Below are positions 6,707-15,406 of a stretch of DNA of 64,000 nt, piece after piece; position 1 is the stretch's first letter, and the number at the start of each line of letters is the position of its first letter. Location: the NCBI RefSeq assembly GCF_002198115.1, contig NZ_NGNR01000003.1:367546-431545 (forward strand), given 5' to 3'. Made by a program: the position numbers and the translations under genes. Origin of the DNA: Robiginitalea sediminis. GTDB taxonomy: Bacteria > Bacteroidota > Bacteroidia > Flavobacteriales > Flavobacteriaceae. The notes beneath the pieces were generated by a model. The model did no database searches. It saw only the letters and a list, made by a program, of their open reading frames with translations, and was not told where the DNA came from.

Positions 6707-7366
6707 ATGGAGCGCAAGCTCATCCGTACCGCCGACGGCTCGCCCACACTCCGGGTACCCGAATGGAACGAGCAGTACCACTCCACACACGGAGCGGTTC
6801 AGGAAGCCTACCATGTTTTTATTCGTGCCGGGCTGCAGGCTATGCCTACCGGCCCCTTGCGCATCCTGGAGATGGGCTTCGGAACCGGGTTGAATGCCCT
6901 GATTACGCTTTTGGAGGCTAAAGAGGACTACACGCCTATACATTATACAGCCCTGGAGGCTTTTCCCCTGGGGCCTGAACTATGGCCTACCCTGGATTAC
7001 GGGAAATACCTGGGCCATACGGAAGCCCCCGGCCTCTATAAACGGTTGCACGAAACGCCCTGGGAGTCCTTTGAGCCCATTACCCCTGGGTTTCAGTTAC
7101 GCAAACTGCAAATGGATTTCCTCTCCTTTCGCGAAACCGATATGGCAGACCTGGTCTATTTCGATGCCTTTGGCGCCCGGGTACAGCCCGAACTCTGGAC
7201 GGAGCCCGTTTTCCAGGCGATGTACCAGGCGCTTTCCCCCGGGGGTAAACTGGTAACCTATGCGGCAAAAGGAAGTGTCCGGCGCGCCATGCAGGCAGCG
7301 GGGTTCTCCGTAGAACGCCTCCCCGGCCCACCCGGAAAGCGCGAAATGCTCCGCGCCTCCAAGTAG
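6707..7366 (+). CDS. mnmD: tRNA U34 methyltransferase MnmD-type
   Basis: The start is set at the ATG at 6707 (MERKLIRTADGS), directly behind the DUF4920 stop; 219 residues. It has the SAM-binding motif ILEMGFGTGLNALITLLEA and the DUF752 signature DLVYFDAFGARVQPELW, followed by LSPGGKLVTYAAKGSVRRAM and a C-terminal PGPPGKREMLRA. It corresponds to the methyltransferase half of E. coli MnmC, which makes the last methylation of 5-methylaminomethyl-2-thiouridine in tRNA wobble position 34. The FAD oxidase half of MnmC is absent, as in other stand-alone MnmD enzymes. Confidence 0.9.
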   Translation: MERKLIRTADGSPTLRVPEWNEQYHSTHGAVQEAYHVFIRAGLQAMPTGPLRILEMGFGTGLNALITLLEAKEDYTPIHYTALEAFPLGPELWPTLDYGKYLGHTEAPGLYKRLHETPWESFEPITPGFQLRKLQMDFLSFRETDMADLVYFDAFGARVQPELWTEPVFQAMYQALSPGGKLVTYAAKGSVRRAMQAAGFSVERLPGPPGKREMLRASK

Positions 7367-7411
7367 TGTTAAATCGCCTTTAAACCAGCCCGGCCTTACA
7401 GCAGTAAGCCG

Positions 7412-7419
7412 TATTTTTG
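7412..7419 (+). promoter_or_regulatory. -7 box of the epimerase gene
   Basis: TATTTTTG matches TAnnTTTG. It contains the TTG at 7417 that could be mistaken for a start codon, so the real start must lie downstream, at 7435. No clear -33 TTTG is seen. Confidence 0.5.
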
Positions 7420-7434
7420 CGCAAAATCAGAACG

Positions 7435-8346
7435 TTGAGCATTCTTATTACGGGAGCAACAGGTTTGGTGGGAATTGCCCTTACGGCACGTTTCAGGGAG
7501 GCTGGTATTGCTGTGAAATATCTTACCCGAAGCACCACTGGCCTCAGGAATTCGGAAGATTTTCAGGGGTATACCTGGGACCCTGCTGCCGGGACCATGG
7601 ACCTGGAAGCCCTTAAAGGGGTCAGGGCAATAGTGAACCTGGCCGGTGCCCCCATAGCCAAGAGGTGGACCCCCAAATACCAAAAAGCGATCCTGGAGAG
7701 CCGGACCCAAAGCCTGAGGACCCTCAGGGAGGGGCTTCGCGCAGTGGGGAACCACCAGGTGGAATACCTGGTTTCCGCTTCGGCTATCGGGATATACCCC
7801 GACTCTGAGACGGCCTATTATTCCGAGGCGGATGACCAGCAAGTCTCCGGGTTCCTCAGTGAGACGGTGGCCGCCTGGGAAGCGGAAGCGCGGGCTTTCT
7901 CGCAGGAGGGAATCCCGGTAGGGATTCTGCGTATTGGTCTGGTACTGGCCAAAGATGGCGGTGCCCTGCCGCAGATGGCCCGACCCGTCCGCTATTACGC
8001 CGGAGCTCCCCTGGGTAATGGCAAACAATGGCAGTCCTGGATCCACCTCACCGATTTGGTCTCCATGTTTCAAAGGGCTGCGGAAGACAAATGGGATGGG
8101 GTTTACAACGCCGTAGCCCCCAATCCGGTTACCCATGAGAAGCTCATCTCACAAGTGGCCGAAGTCCTGGACCGCCCCCTCTGGCTTCCTAAGGTTCCGG
8201 CATGGTTTCTGAAACTGGTGCTGGGTCAGATGGCCTCCGTGGTCCTGATAAGCCAGCGGGTGAGTTCGGAAAAGGCCCAGATGGAAGGCTTTTCGTTTCA
8301 ATTCTGCAACCTGCGTCCGGCTCTGGAAGACCTCCTGGGGTCCTGA
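7435..8346 (+). CDS. TIGR01777-type SDR epimerase
   Basis: With the TTG start at 7435 the product has 303 residues and begins MSILITGATGLVGIALTARF, placing the NAD(P)-binding TGxxGxxG motif where this family has it. The family pattern continues with NLAGAPIAKRWTPKYQKAILESR, YYSEADD, a WEAEA segment, SWIHLTDLVSMF, and YNAVAPNPVTHEKL, with a DUF1731-like C-terminus. These extended short-chain dehydrogenases (YfcH-like, related to plant SulA/GC1) have no firmly known substrate. The longer frame from the TTG at 7417 is rejected because that codon sits inside the promoter -7 box. The gene has its own promoter and stands before grpE. Confidence 0.88.
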   Translation: MSILITGATGLVGIALTARFREAGIAVKYLTRSTTGLRNSEDFQGYTWDPAAGTMDLEALKGVRAIVNLAGAPIAKRWTPKYQKAILESRTQSLRTLREGLRAVGNHQVEYLVSASAIGIYPDSETAYYSEADDQQVSGFLSETVAAWEAEARAFSQEGIPVGILRIGLVLAKDGGALPQMARPVRYYAGAPLGNGKQWQSWIHLTDLVSMFQRAAEDKWDGVYNAVAPNPVTHEKLISQVAEVLDRPLWLPKVPAWFLKLVLGQMASVVLISQRVSSEKAQMEGFSFQFCNLRPALEDLLGS

Positions 8347-8406
8347 AGGTATTTACGGGTCCATTTTTGTCAACCCACCGCATATACCCCTTATTTTTAG
8401 TGACAT

Positions 8407-8439
8407 TTTGACATTTTTCGAGGAATGGCAGTACTTTTG
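8407..8439 (+). promoter_or_regulatory. grpE-dnaJ promoter
   Basis: TTTG at 8407-8410 followed after 21 bases by TACTTTTG at 8432-8439 gives a good Bacteroidota housekeeping promoter. The predicted start near 8446 leaves a leader of about 30 bases before grpE. I saw no CIRCE-type repeat. Confidence 0.7.
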
Positions 8440-8477
8440 CCGCCATGTATGCTGTTAAACTGAGGAATTAAACGCCG

Positions 8478-9026
8478 ATGAGCACAGATAAAGAGAGTAA
8501 AGCGCAACAGGAGGCCGGGGCAGAAGCCGCCGCAACTGAGGAGCAGCAGGCTGCTGCAGATCCCACTTCGGAAGTATCCGAGGCCGATGGCCTCCGTGAG
8601 GAACTTGCCGCCGAAAAGGATAAATTTTTGCGCTTGTTCGCAGAATTCGAGAATTATAAAAAGCGCACCTCCCGGGAGCGGATGGAACTTTTCAAAACGG
8701 CCGGGCAGGAGGTCATTACAGCCATGCTGCCGGTTTTGGACGATTTCGACCGGGCCCTTCGCGAATTGGAACGTTCCGAGGATGAGGAACTCTTCAAGGG
8801 GGTGAAGCTGATCCACAATAAATTCAAGGAAGCCCTCAAGAATAAGGGTCTTGAAGAGATCACCGTGAAACAGGGGGATGCTTTCGACGCTGAAGTGCAC
8901 GAGGCCGTAACTCAGATTCCCGCGCCCAAAAAGAGCCTGAAGGGAAAGATCGTAGATGTAATTGAGAAGGGGTTTACCCTGGGGGAACGCATCATCCGCC
9001 ACCCGAAAGTAGTGGTGGGAAACTAA
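8478..9026 (+). CDS. grpE: Nucleotide exchange factor GrpE
   Basis: The 182-residue product has an acidic, disordered N-terminus ([19 protein letters not shown]) followed by the long dimerisation helix ([30 protein letters not shown]) and the beta-wing domain ending [40 protein letters not shown]. GrpE releases ADP from the cytoplasmic chaperone DnaK and so resets the folding cycle. The start ATG at 8478 follows a housekeeping promoter. dnaJ starts four bases after its stop, forming a two-gene chaperone operon; dnaK itself is not in this window. Confidence 0.97.
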   Translation: MSTDKESKAQQEAGAEAAATEEQQAAADPTSEVSEADGLREELAAEKDKFLRLFAEFENYKKRTSRERMELFKTAGQEVITAMLPVLDDFDRALRELERSEDEELFKGVKLIHNKFKEALKNKGLEEITVKQGDAFDAEVHEAVTQIPAPKKSLKGKIVDVIEKGFTLGERIIRHPKVVVGN

Positions 9027-9030
9027 GGTC

Positions 9031-10143
9031 ATGAAAGAAGATTACTACGACATACTGGGCATTTCCAAAGGGGCAAGCGCCGCAGAAATCAAGAAGGCTT
9101 ACCGCAAGAAGGCCATTGAATACCATCCGGATAAAAACCCCGGCGACGCCAAGGCCGAAGAGCTGTTCAAAAAAGCAGCCGAGGCCTATGAGGTATTGAG
9201 TGACCCGGATAAGCGGGCCCGATACGACCAATATGGCCATGCCGCGTTCGAAGGTGGTGGCTTTGGCGGCGGCGGTATGAATATGGAAGATATCTTCAGC
9301 CAGTTCGGGGATATCTTCGGAAGTGCCTTTGGCGGCGGGTTCGGTGGTTTCGGAGGCTTCGGCGGCGGACAACGCCGGGTAAAAGGAAGCAACCTGCGCA
9401 TCCGGGTAACCCTCGATCTGGAAGAGGTAGCCAATGGGGTGGAGAAAAAGGTAAAAGTCAAGCGTAAAATCCAGGCGCCTGGCGTTACCTACAAAACCTG
9501 CGGGACCTGCGGGGGGAGTGGCCAGATTACCAAAATCACCAACACCATCCTGGGTCGGATGCAGACGGCTACAGCCTGTACCTCCTGTGGTGGTGGCGGC
9601 CAGGTCATAGATCACAAACCAGCCGATGCAGATGCCCACGGGCTTAAACTCACAGAAGAAACGGTTTCCATTAAAATCCCGGCCGGGGTAGAGTCCGGGA
9701 TGCAGCTCAAGGTTTCCGGGAAAGGCAACGAGGCTCCCGGGAACGGTATAGCCGGGGACTTGCTGGTAGCGATCGAAACCCGGGAACACCCCACCCTGAA
9801 GCGGGAGGGGGACAACCTGCATTACGACCTGTACATCAGCATGCCCGATGCCGTGCTGGGTACCTCTAAGGAAATTGATACCGTGGGAGGAAAGGTCCGG
9901 ATTAAGCTGGAGCCCGGCATCCAATCCGGGAAAATTCTCCGCCTCCGCAATAAGGGGGTAACGAGCCTGAATGGCTATGGTACCGGAGACTTGCTTGTCC
10001 ATGTAAACGTATGGACTCCCAAAGAGTTAAACCGGGAACAGCGGGCATTTTTCGAACGGATGCAGGAGGACGACCACTTTAGCCCGAAACCAGAAAAATC
10101 CGACAAATCCTTTTTTGAGAAGGTCAAGGATATGTTCTCTTAG
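9031..10143 (+). CDS. dnaJ: Chaperone DnaJ with single zinc centre
   Basis: The 370-residue DnaJ has a J-domain at 1-68 with HPD at residues 32-34, a Gly/Phe-rich linker ([20 protein letters not shown] onward), then the substrate-binding C-terminal domains. It stimulates the DnaK ATPase and delivers substrates. Odd point: the zinc region keeps only two CxxCxGxG motifs (CGTCGGSG and CTSCGGGG) instead of four, so it can hold one zinc ion rather than two. From memory other flavobacterial DnaJ proteins share this, so it looks like a lineage trait and not damage. C-terminus [11 protein letters not shown] is also typical. Co-transcribed with grpE. Confidence 0.96.
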   Translation: MKEDYYDILGISKGASAAEIKKAYRKKAIEYHPDKNPGDAKAEELFKKAAEAYEVLSDPDKRARYDQYGHAAFEGGGFGGGGMNMEDIFSQFGDIFGSAFGGGFGGFGGFGGGQRRVKGSNLRIRVTLDLEEVANGVEKKVKVKRKIQAPGVTYKTCGTCGGSGQITKITNTILGRMQTATACTSCGGGGQVIDHKPADADAHGLKLTEETVSIKIPAGVESGMQLKVSGKGNEAPGNGIAGDLLVAIETREHPTLKREGDNLHYDLYISMPDAVLGTSKEIDTVGGKVRIKLEPGIQSGKILRLRNKGVTSLNGYGTGDLLVHVNVWTPKELNREQRAFFERMQEDDHFSPKPEKSDKSFFEKVKDMFS

Positions 10144-10188
10144 CGAATATTTCCGGGACCTTTCAAAAAAAAATGTATATTTGACTTG

Positions 10189-10268
10189 ATATTGGGACTC
10201 CAATATTAATTTTCTTTTTCATAGCAATTTTTTTCCCATCCCTGGTTGCTGACCAGGGATGGGTTTTT
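10189..10268 (+). terminator. Two hairpins after dnaJ
   Basis: A 7-bp stem ATATTGG/CCAATAT (10189-10206) is followed by a strong 12-bp stem CCCATCCCTGGT/ACCAGGGATGGG (10235-10263) with a T-rich tail. The second is a good intrinsic terminator for grpE-dnaJ. The remainder of the 240-base gap before the next gene holds only the likely promoter TATCTTTA-type box near 10355 and no further gene. Confidence 0.8.
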
Positions 10269-10383
10269 GTTTTAGGGGATTCCCGTCCTCCCGGTCGCTG
10301 CGGTATGCCGAGGGATTTCATCGGGCCTGCCCCTGGAATGGAATGGAATCCGCTATCTTTACGCTCGAAAAAATTCACCCTGC

Positions 10384-11319
10384 ATGCAAGCAGTTCTTTC
10401 GGTACGGGAAGTAACCAAACAATTCGGCACTTATAAGGCCCTCGACGGGATTACCCTGGATATACCCAAGGGGTCTATTTTCGGCCTCCTGGGGCCAAAC
10501 GGAGCGGGTAAAACCACCCTGATCCGTATCATCAACCAGATTACCTTCCCGGATTCCGGCAGTGTCCTCTTTGACGGGGAACCCCTCAAGCCGGAACACA
10601 TTGCCCGGATCGGGTACCTGCCCGAGGAAAGGGGACTCTATAAAAGCATGAAGGTGGGGGAGCAGGCCCTCTACCTGGCCCAATTAAAAGGACTCAGCAG
10701 GCAGGAGGCTAAAGCCCAATTGCGGTTCTGGTTTGAAAGGTTCGAAATCGGCGATTGGTGGAACCGCAAAGTGCAGGAGCTCTCCAAAGGGATGGCTCAG
10801 AAAATACAGTTTATCGTTACCGTCCTGCACCGGCCCAAATTGCTGATCTTCGACGAGCCCTTCAGCGGGTTCGACCCCATCAATGCCGCCCTCATAAAGG
10901 ACCAGATTCTGGAATTGGGCCAACAGGGGGCGTCCATTATCTTTTCCACTCACCGGATGGAATCGGTAGAGGAACTATGTGAGTACATCGGGCTCATCCA
11001 CCGCTCCAGGCTCATCCTCAGCGGCAAATTATCCGACATTAAAAAGGCCAACCGAACCGGGCGCTACAAGGTGGAATGGAGCCCCCGGGAAGGCGGCCGG
11101 GGCCTGGAACATCTCCAGGAGCAACTCCGGATTTCCGAACCTGTCTTCCACCCGGAAGAAGGATCGTACACCTTTACAGTACAGCTGGACGACCCGCAGA
11201 AGGCAGCAGCCCTGCAATTACTGGCAGGGCAGGGGGACCTGAGCCATTTCAGCGAATGGATTCCTTCGGCCAATGATATTTTTATCCAAACCGTTCAAAA
11301 ACAGGAAAGCCATGGGTAA
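10384..11319 (+). CDS. ABC exporter ATP-binding protein
   Basis: The 311-residue cytoplasmic ATPase has Walker A GPNGAGKTT near residue 42, a variant signature LSKGMAQK, Walker B LLIFDEPFSGFDP and a switch His in FSTHRME. The C-terminal about 90 residues form the DUF4162-type extension found in Nat/Abc-2 exporters. It powers the permease encoded next, whose start codon overlaps its stop (ATGGGTAA), a sign of translational coupling. The substrate is unknown; NatA-type systems export sodium, peptides or drugs. Together with the permease and the MscS gene it forms a three-gene unit. Confidence 0.9.
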   Translation: MQAVLSVREVTKQFGTYKALDGITLDIPKGSIFGLLGPNGAGKTTLIRIINQITFPDSGSVLFDGEPLKPEHIARIGYLPEERGLYKSMKVGEQALYLAQLKGLSRQEAKAQLRFWFERFEIGDWWNRKVQELSKGMAQKIQFIVTVLHRPKLLIFDEPFSGFDPINAALIKDQILELGQQGASIIFSTHRMESVEELCEYIGLIHRSRLILSGKLSDIKKANRTGRYKVEWSPREGGRGLEHLQEQLRISEPVFHPEEGSYTFTVQLDDPQKAAALQLLAGQGDLSHFSEWIPSANDIFIQTVQKQESHG

Positions 11320-12649
11320 GCTTGGATTGATTATCAGGCGGGAGTATCTGGCCAAGGTTCGCAACAAATCCTTCGTGATCATGACCTTTCTCAGCCCGAT
11401 ATTGCTGGTGGGCATGATTGTGCTGATTGCCTATCTCACCAAGGTCAACGACAATGAAACGCGGGTAGTGGCCGTGCTCAATGAGAGTGCCTATTTCGGG
11501 GATTCCTTTTTTACGGAAGACGGGGTTTCCTTTGTGCAGTTGAGGGGAATGGGGTTACCGGCCGCCAAGGACAGTACCATCGCAATGGGCCATTACGGCT
11601 TGCTGCACCTACCCAACCTCGCGGGGCCCGATCAGGTGGCGCAGGGGGCTTATTTCTACACCCGAGAGGTGCCCAGCACTGCGGTCCTGCAAACAGTAGA
11701 ATCGGTACTGGAGGACGATCTGAGAGCCTATCGCCTGGAAAGCCTGGGGGTTAGCCAGGAGCAGTACGCAAGCGTTCGACAGGGATACGACCTGAATACG
11801 GAGACCTTCAGTGGGGAACGAAGCCACAAGGGTATTAATGAATTCAAGGCGATAGTAGGAGGCAGTTTCGGATACCTGATCATGATGTTTATCATTATCT
11901 ACGGCGGATTTGTGATGCGGTCCGTCATTGAGGAAAAGACCAGCCGGATCATTGAAGTGATCATTTCCTCGGTAAAACCCTTCGAACTGATGATGGGGAA
12001 GATTATCGGGACTTCCCTGGCAGGGGTAACGCAATTTCTGATCTGGATCCTATCGGCCGGGATGCTGCTGTTTGTGGTCTTGCTCTTTATGGACATAGAT
12101 CCGGCCATTCTGATGCAGCGCCCGGGAATGCCCGGCCTGGACCAGGGTCTGGCGGATAGCGCGCTGGCCCAGGATCAGACCGCCCGCCTGGTTATTGAGG
12201 AATTCATACAGTTGCCCATGGGGATGCTCATCCTGTTTTTTCTGGTCTATTTCGTGTTGGGATACCTCATTTACAGTTCCATCTATGCGGCCATCGGTGC
12301 AGCGGTAGACAACGAAACCGATACCCAGCAGTTTATCTTTCCGGTAATCCTGCCCCTGATGCTCGCCATTTATGTGGGCTTTTTCTCGGTTTTCAGCAAC
12401 CCGCATGGGCCTATTGCCGTGGCCTTTTCCCTTTTTCCCCTTACGTCCCCCATCGTTATGCTCATGCGGCTGCCCGGGGGCATTGGGGAGGGTGGGGTGC
12501 CCCTCTGGCAATTACTCGCCTCCCTTCTCTTTCTGTTGATTACCTTTATAGGGATTGTATGGCTGGCTGCCAAAATCTACAGGGTCGGGATCCTGATGTA
12601 TGGCAAGAAGCCGACCTATAAGGAGTTGTATAAGTGGCTGAAATACTAG
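11312..12649 (+). CDS. ABC-2 type permease (NatB-like)
   Basis: The start is the ATG at 11312 (MGKLGLIIRREYLAKVRNKS), inside the stop of the ATPase gene; the frame extends further upstream but only into that gene. The 445-residue protein has one N-terminal span (FVIMTFLSPILLVGMIVLIAYL), a large outside domain of about 150 residues, then a block of five spans beginning FGYLIMMFIIIYGGFVMRSVIEEKTSRIIEVIISS. That last text is the ABC-2 signature of NatB/YhaP-like permeases. It forms the channel of the exporter with the preceding ATPase. Substrate unknown. Confidence 0.9.
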   Translation: MGKLGLIIRREYLAKVRNKSFVIMTFLSPILLVGMIVLIAYLTKVNDNETRVVAVLNESAYFGDSFFTEDGVSFVQLRGMGLPAAKDSTIAMGHYGLLHLPNLAGPDQVAQGAYFYTREVPSTAVLQTVESVLEDDLRAYRLESLGVSQEQYASVRQGYDLNTETFSGERSHKGINEFKAIVGGSFGYLIMMFIIIYGGFVMRSVIEEKTSRIIEVIISSVKPFELMMGKIIGTSLAGVTQFLIWILSAGMLLFVVLLFMDIDPAILMQRPGMPGLDQGLADSALAQDQTARLVIEEFIQLPMGMLILFFLVYFVLGYLIYSSIYAAIGAAVDNETDTQQFIFPVILPLMLAIYVGFFSVFSNPHGPIAVAFSLFPLTSPIVMLMRLPGGIGEGGVPLWQLLASLLFLLITFIGIVWLAAKIYRVGILMYGKKPTYKELYKWLKY

Positions 12650-12650
12650 C

Positions 12651-13565
12651 ATGGCACAGGATAAAATCCAACCGGTAAAGGAGTTCATCGAGAAAGACCT
12701 GTGGGCTGAAGTACGCGAAGTCCTCAACATGGGTCTGCATCTGGGGGAAGGGGAAAACGCCATCCATGTTACCCTCGGGCTTCTGCTGGTCCTTACCCTG
12801 GCCCTGGTGGGCACAGCCCTGCTGTTGCGATGGCTCCGCAGGCTGCTTACCCGGAAGATGGTCCAGGAAGACAAGCTGAAGTTTGTTACCATCTTCAAGT
12901 ATATCAAATATGTGATCTATGTGGCGGTGGTGCTGCTCACCATGAGTGCTGCCGGGATCGACATCACCCTGCTTATAACGGCATCGGCCGCCCTTTTTGT
13001 AGGGGTGGGGCTGGCCTTGCAGGAGTTGTTCCAGGACATTATTGCAGGCATCCTTATCCTTGTGGATAAATCCCTCCGGGTTGGGGATATTGTTGAGGTG
13101 GATGGGAAGGTAGGCAAGGTATTTGAAATCAAACTCCGCAGTACCCGGGCACTCACCCGCGACGATAAAGTCCTGGTGATCCCCAACCATAAATTCCTGA
13201 GCGAGGTCATTTACAACTACACCCAGAACCGTCGTACCACGCGGGAAGCCGTACGGGTAGGGGTGGCCTACGGGAGCGATGTGGATCTGGTGACCCGGTT
13301 GCTTCTGGCTTCAGTAGAAGACCAGAAAGGGGTATTGAAAAACCCCAAACCGTTTGTGCTCTTCGACGATTTTGGCGATTCTGCCCTACTTTTCTCGGTG
13401 CATTTCCACATCAGTGATTCCTTTACCGACCCCAGGACCAAAAGTGAAATCCGGTACCGTATAGACCGCCTCTTCCGGGAGCACAAAGTCACCATCCCAT
13501 TCCCGCAACGGGATGTGCATTTCTACGGGCATACTCCCCTGGAGGTGCGCCGGCAGGGGGATTAA
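12651..13565 (+). CDS. MscS-family mechanosensitive ion channel
   Basis: The 304-residue product starts one base after the permease stop. Residues about 40-130 contain three spans, the last (ITLLITASAALFVGVGLALQELFQDIIAGILIL) being the Gly/Ala-rich pore helix of MscS channels. The cytoplasmic beta domain follows with VGDIVEVDGKVGKVFEIKLRSTRALTRDDKVLVIPNHKFL. Such channels open under membrane tension during osmotic downshock and release solutes. Position behind an exporter suggests shared transcription but not necessarily shared function. No terminator is visible before the convergent modC gene. Confidence 0.92.
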   Translation: MAQDKIQPVKEFIEKDLWAEVREVLNMGLHLGEGENAIHVTLGLLLVLTLALVGTALLLRWLRRLLTRKMVQEDKLKFVTIFKYIKYVIYVAVVLLTMSAAGIDITLLITASAALFVGVGLALQELFQDIIAGILILVDKSLRVGDIVEVDGKVGKVFEIKLRSTRALTRDDKVLVIPNHKFLSEVIYNYTQNRRTTREAVRVGVAYGSDVDLVTRLLLASVEDQKGVLKNPKPFVLFDDFGDSALLFSVHFHISDSFTDPRTKSEIRYRIDRLFREHKVTIPFPQRDVHFYGHTPLEVRRQGD

Positions 13566-13649
13566 AGGGGGTATGCGCTTTCATTCCTTTTTGCAAGGCA
13601 GGTGCAGGGAGTTCCGGTAGTTTTGAAGTGGGGGGCGGGGCCCCAGCGG

Positions 13650-14720
13650 TCAGGCTTCCCTGACCAACTGCACGGCTACCGATTTTATCAGGCACCAGAC
13701 GGGCATCCCTTCCCTGAGCTGAAGGGCTTGCATCCCCTCCCGTGTCAGGCAGACCACCATCGGCTGTCCAGCATCCACAAGGGCTACGATTTGCCCGTCC
13801 ACCTCCCGTATGCTATTGAGGGTTCCACGGACCTGGTTGCGGATTGAGATTCCTTCTACTTTCCCGGTTGCCAACGCGATATCTGTCGCGGCAATCCCCA
13901 CCCGAACCCGGTCCCCGGCTTTTAGGCCAGCACCATCGGACTGGCTGGTAAGTTCCAACCCCTTTCCTGTAAGAAGGATTTTTCCCGGTTCTGACCTCCG
14001 GACTTCCATCTCCAGGCCGTTGAGCAAAGGCCCGTGGCCCAGCAAAGACAAAGCACTCTCCTGTTCCAGCAGCTCATGGTAGTTCCCGTGTCCCTGGCAA
14101 ACCCCATCTTTCAGCAGCAACAGGCGGTTGGTTAGGCGAAGCAGGTCCGGCAAGTCATGACTAACCACCCAAACCGGGATATTCGCTTCCCGATGGACCC
14201 CAAGGATAAACGGGATTATGGCGCTGCGCAGCTGTTGGTCCAGGGCTGTAAAAGGCTCATCCAACAGGAGCATCCGGGGGTTGGAAAGCAGAGCCCTCCC
14301 CAGGGCCGTACGCTGTTTTTCACCCCCTGAAATGGAAGAGGGCTTGCGGTGGAGCAGTGGTTCCAGTTGCAACAGGTCAACTGCCTGGTCAAAACCAACA
14401 GGACCCGGTCCGGATTGCGGAATGCCATACCGCAGGTTTTCCGCAACACTCATATGCGGAAAGAGCCGCCCTTCCTGGAAGACGTACCCGATATTTCGTT
14501 TTTTTACCGGTTCACTGAATCGGGTTGCGGCATCGAAAAGGGTGCGGCCCTGATGCGAAATCTGTCCTTGCTGTGGCATTACCAGGCCAGCCATGGCCTG
14601 CAACAATGAGGTTTTGCCCGCCCCGCTCGGCCCGTAAATGCCGGTAATACCCCCGGAGAAGGTTTCGTTAACCCGGATGGTAAACCCGTCGCGGCGGATG
14701 TGAATATCAACCTCTGTCAT
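13650..14720 (-). CDS. modC: Molybdate ABC transporter ATP-binding protein
   Basis: The 356-residue ATPase has Walker A GPSGAGKTS at about 30-38, signature ISGGEKQR, Walker B MLLLDEPFTALD, and a C-terminal TOBE/Mop-like domain (VRGTLNSIREVDGQIVALVDAGQPMVVCL) that binds oxyanion as in ModC. It energises molybdate or tungstate import with ModB and ModA. Its start overlaps the modB end by 14 bases. Order on the minus strand is modA-modB-modC with tight overlaps, a standard operon. No molybdenum-cofactor genes are in this window. Confidence 0.93.
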   Translation of the reverse strand: MTEVDIHIRRDGFTIRVNETFSGGITGIYGPSGAGKTSLLQAMAGLVMPQQGQISHQGRTLFDAATRFSEPVKKRNIGYVFQEGRLFPHMSVAENLRYGIPQSGPGPVGFDQAVDLLQLEPLLHRKPSSISGGEKQRTALGRALLSNPRMLLLDEPFTALDQQLRSAIIPFILGVHREANIPVWVVSHDLPDLLRLTNRLLLLKDGVCQGHGNYHELLEQESALSLLGHGPLLNGLEMEVRRSEPGKILLTGKGLELTSQSDGAGLKAGDRVRVGIAATDIALATGKVEGISIRNQVRGTLNSIREVDGQIVALVDAGQPMVVCLTREGMQALQLREGMPVWCLIKSVAVQLVREA

Positions 14721-15405
14721 GCTTCATCTTTTGTAGATACCACTCGGAAAGCAACATCGCAGCCAGGGAAATCACCACCGAGACCAGGACCAGTCTTAAG
14801 GTGGCTTCCTCCTTGCCGGGGACCTGCATCAGGGCATAGATGGCAAGGGGGAGGGTCTGGGTTTCTCCGGCAATATTCCCTGCGAAGGTTATGGTCGCCC
14901 CGAATTCCCCAAGGGAACGGGCAAAGGACAGGATGGCCCCGGAAAGGATTCCGGGCAGGGCCAGGGGTATGGTGATCCGGAAGAAGGTTTTCAGGCGGCT
15001 TGCGCCAAGCAGGCGTGAGGCTTCTTCCAACCCGGGGTCCACCATTTCCATTGCCGTGCGGACAGCCCTTACAGCCAGGGGGAAGGAGACTACTGCAGCT
15101 GCGATTACGGCAGCCGCATAGCTAAAGGCAATCCGGATCCCGAAAACGGATTCCAGCCATTCACCCAAAGGGCTGCGCGACCCCAGAAGGAGCAACAAGA
15201 GGAACCCCGTTGTGACCGGGGGCATGACCAGCGGCAGGTGGAAGAGGCTTTCTACCACAGACTTGCCCCAGAACCGGCGGCGCGCCAGCAGGTATCCGGC
15301 GGCAATGGCGAGGGGTACGGTAACCAGGGTACAGGCCAGGGCTACCTTTACCGAAAGGCCTATCGCCTGCCATTCTGCCGAAGTAAAACCTATCCAGGTC
15401 TCCAT
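14707..15405 (-). CDS. modB: Molybdate ABC transporter permease
   Basis: The 232-residue inner-membrane protein has about five spans. The coupling-helix EAA motif reads EEASRLLGASRLKTFFRITIPLALPGI, typical of ModB/CysT permeases, and the segment SFARSLGEFGATITFAGN is a ModB landmark. It forms the translocation pathway of the importer. The start codon lies one base beyond the modA stop and the end overlaps modC, so all three are translated together. Confidence 0.94.
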   Translation of the reverse strand: METWIGFTSAEWQAIGLSVKVALACTLVTVPLAIAAGYLLARRRFWGKSVVESLFHLPLVMPPVTTGFLLLLLLGSRSPLGEWLESVFGIRIAFSYAAAVIAAAVVSFPLAVRAVRTAMEMVDPGLEEASRLLGASRLKTFFRITIPLALPGILSGAILSFARSLGEFGATITFAGNIAGETQTLPLAIYALMQVPGKEEATLRLVLVSVVISLAAMLLSEWYLQKMKHDRG

Positions 15406-15406
15406 G

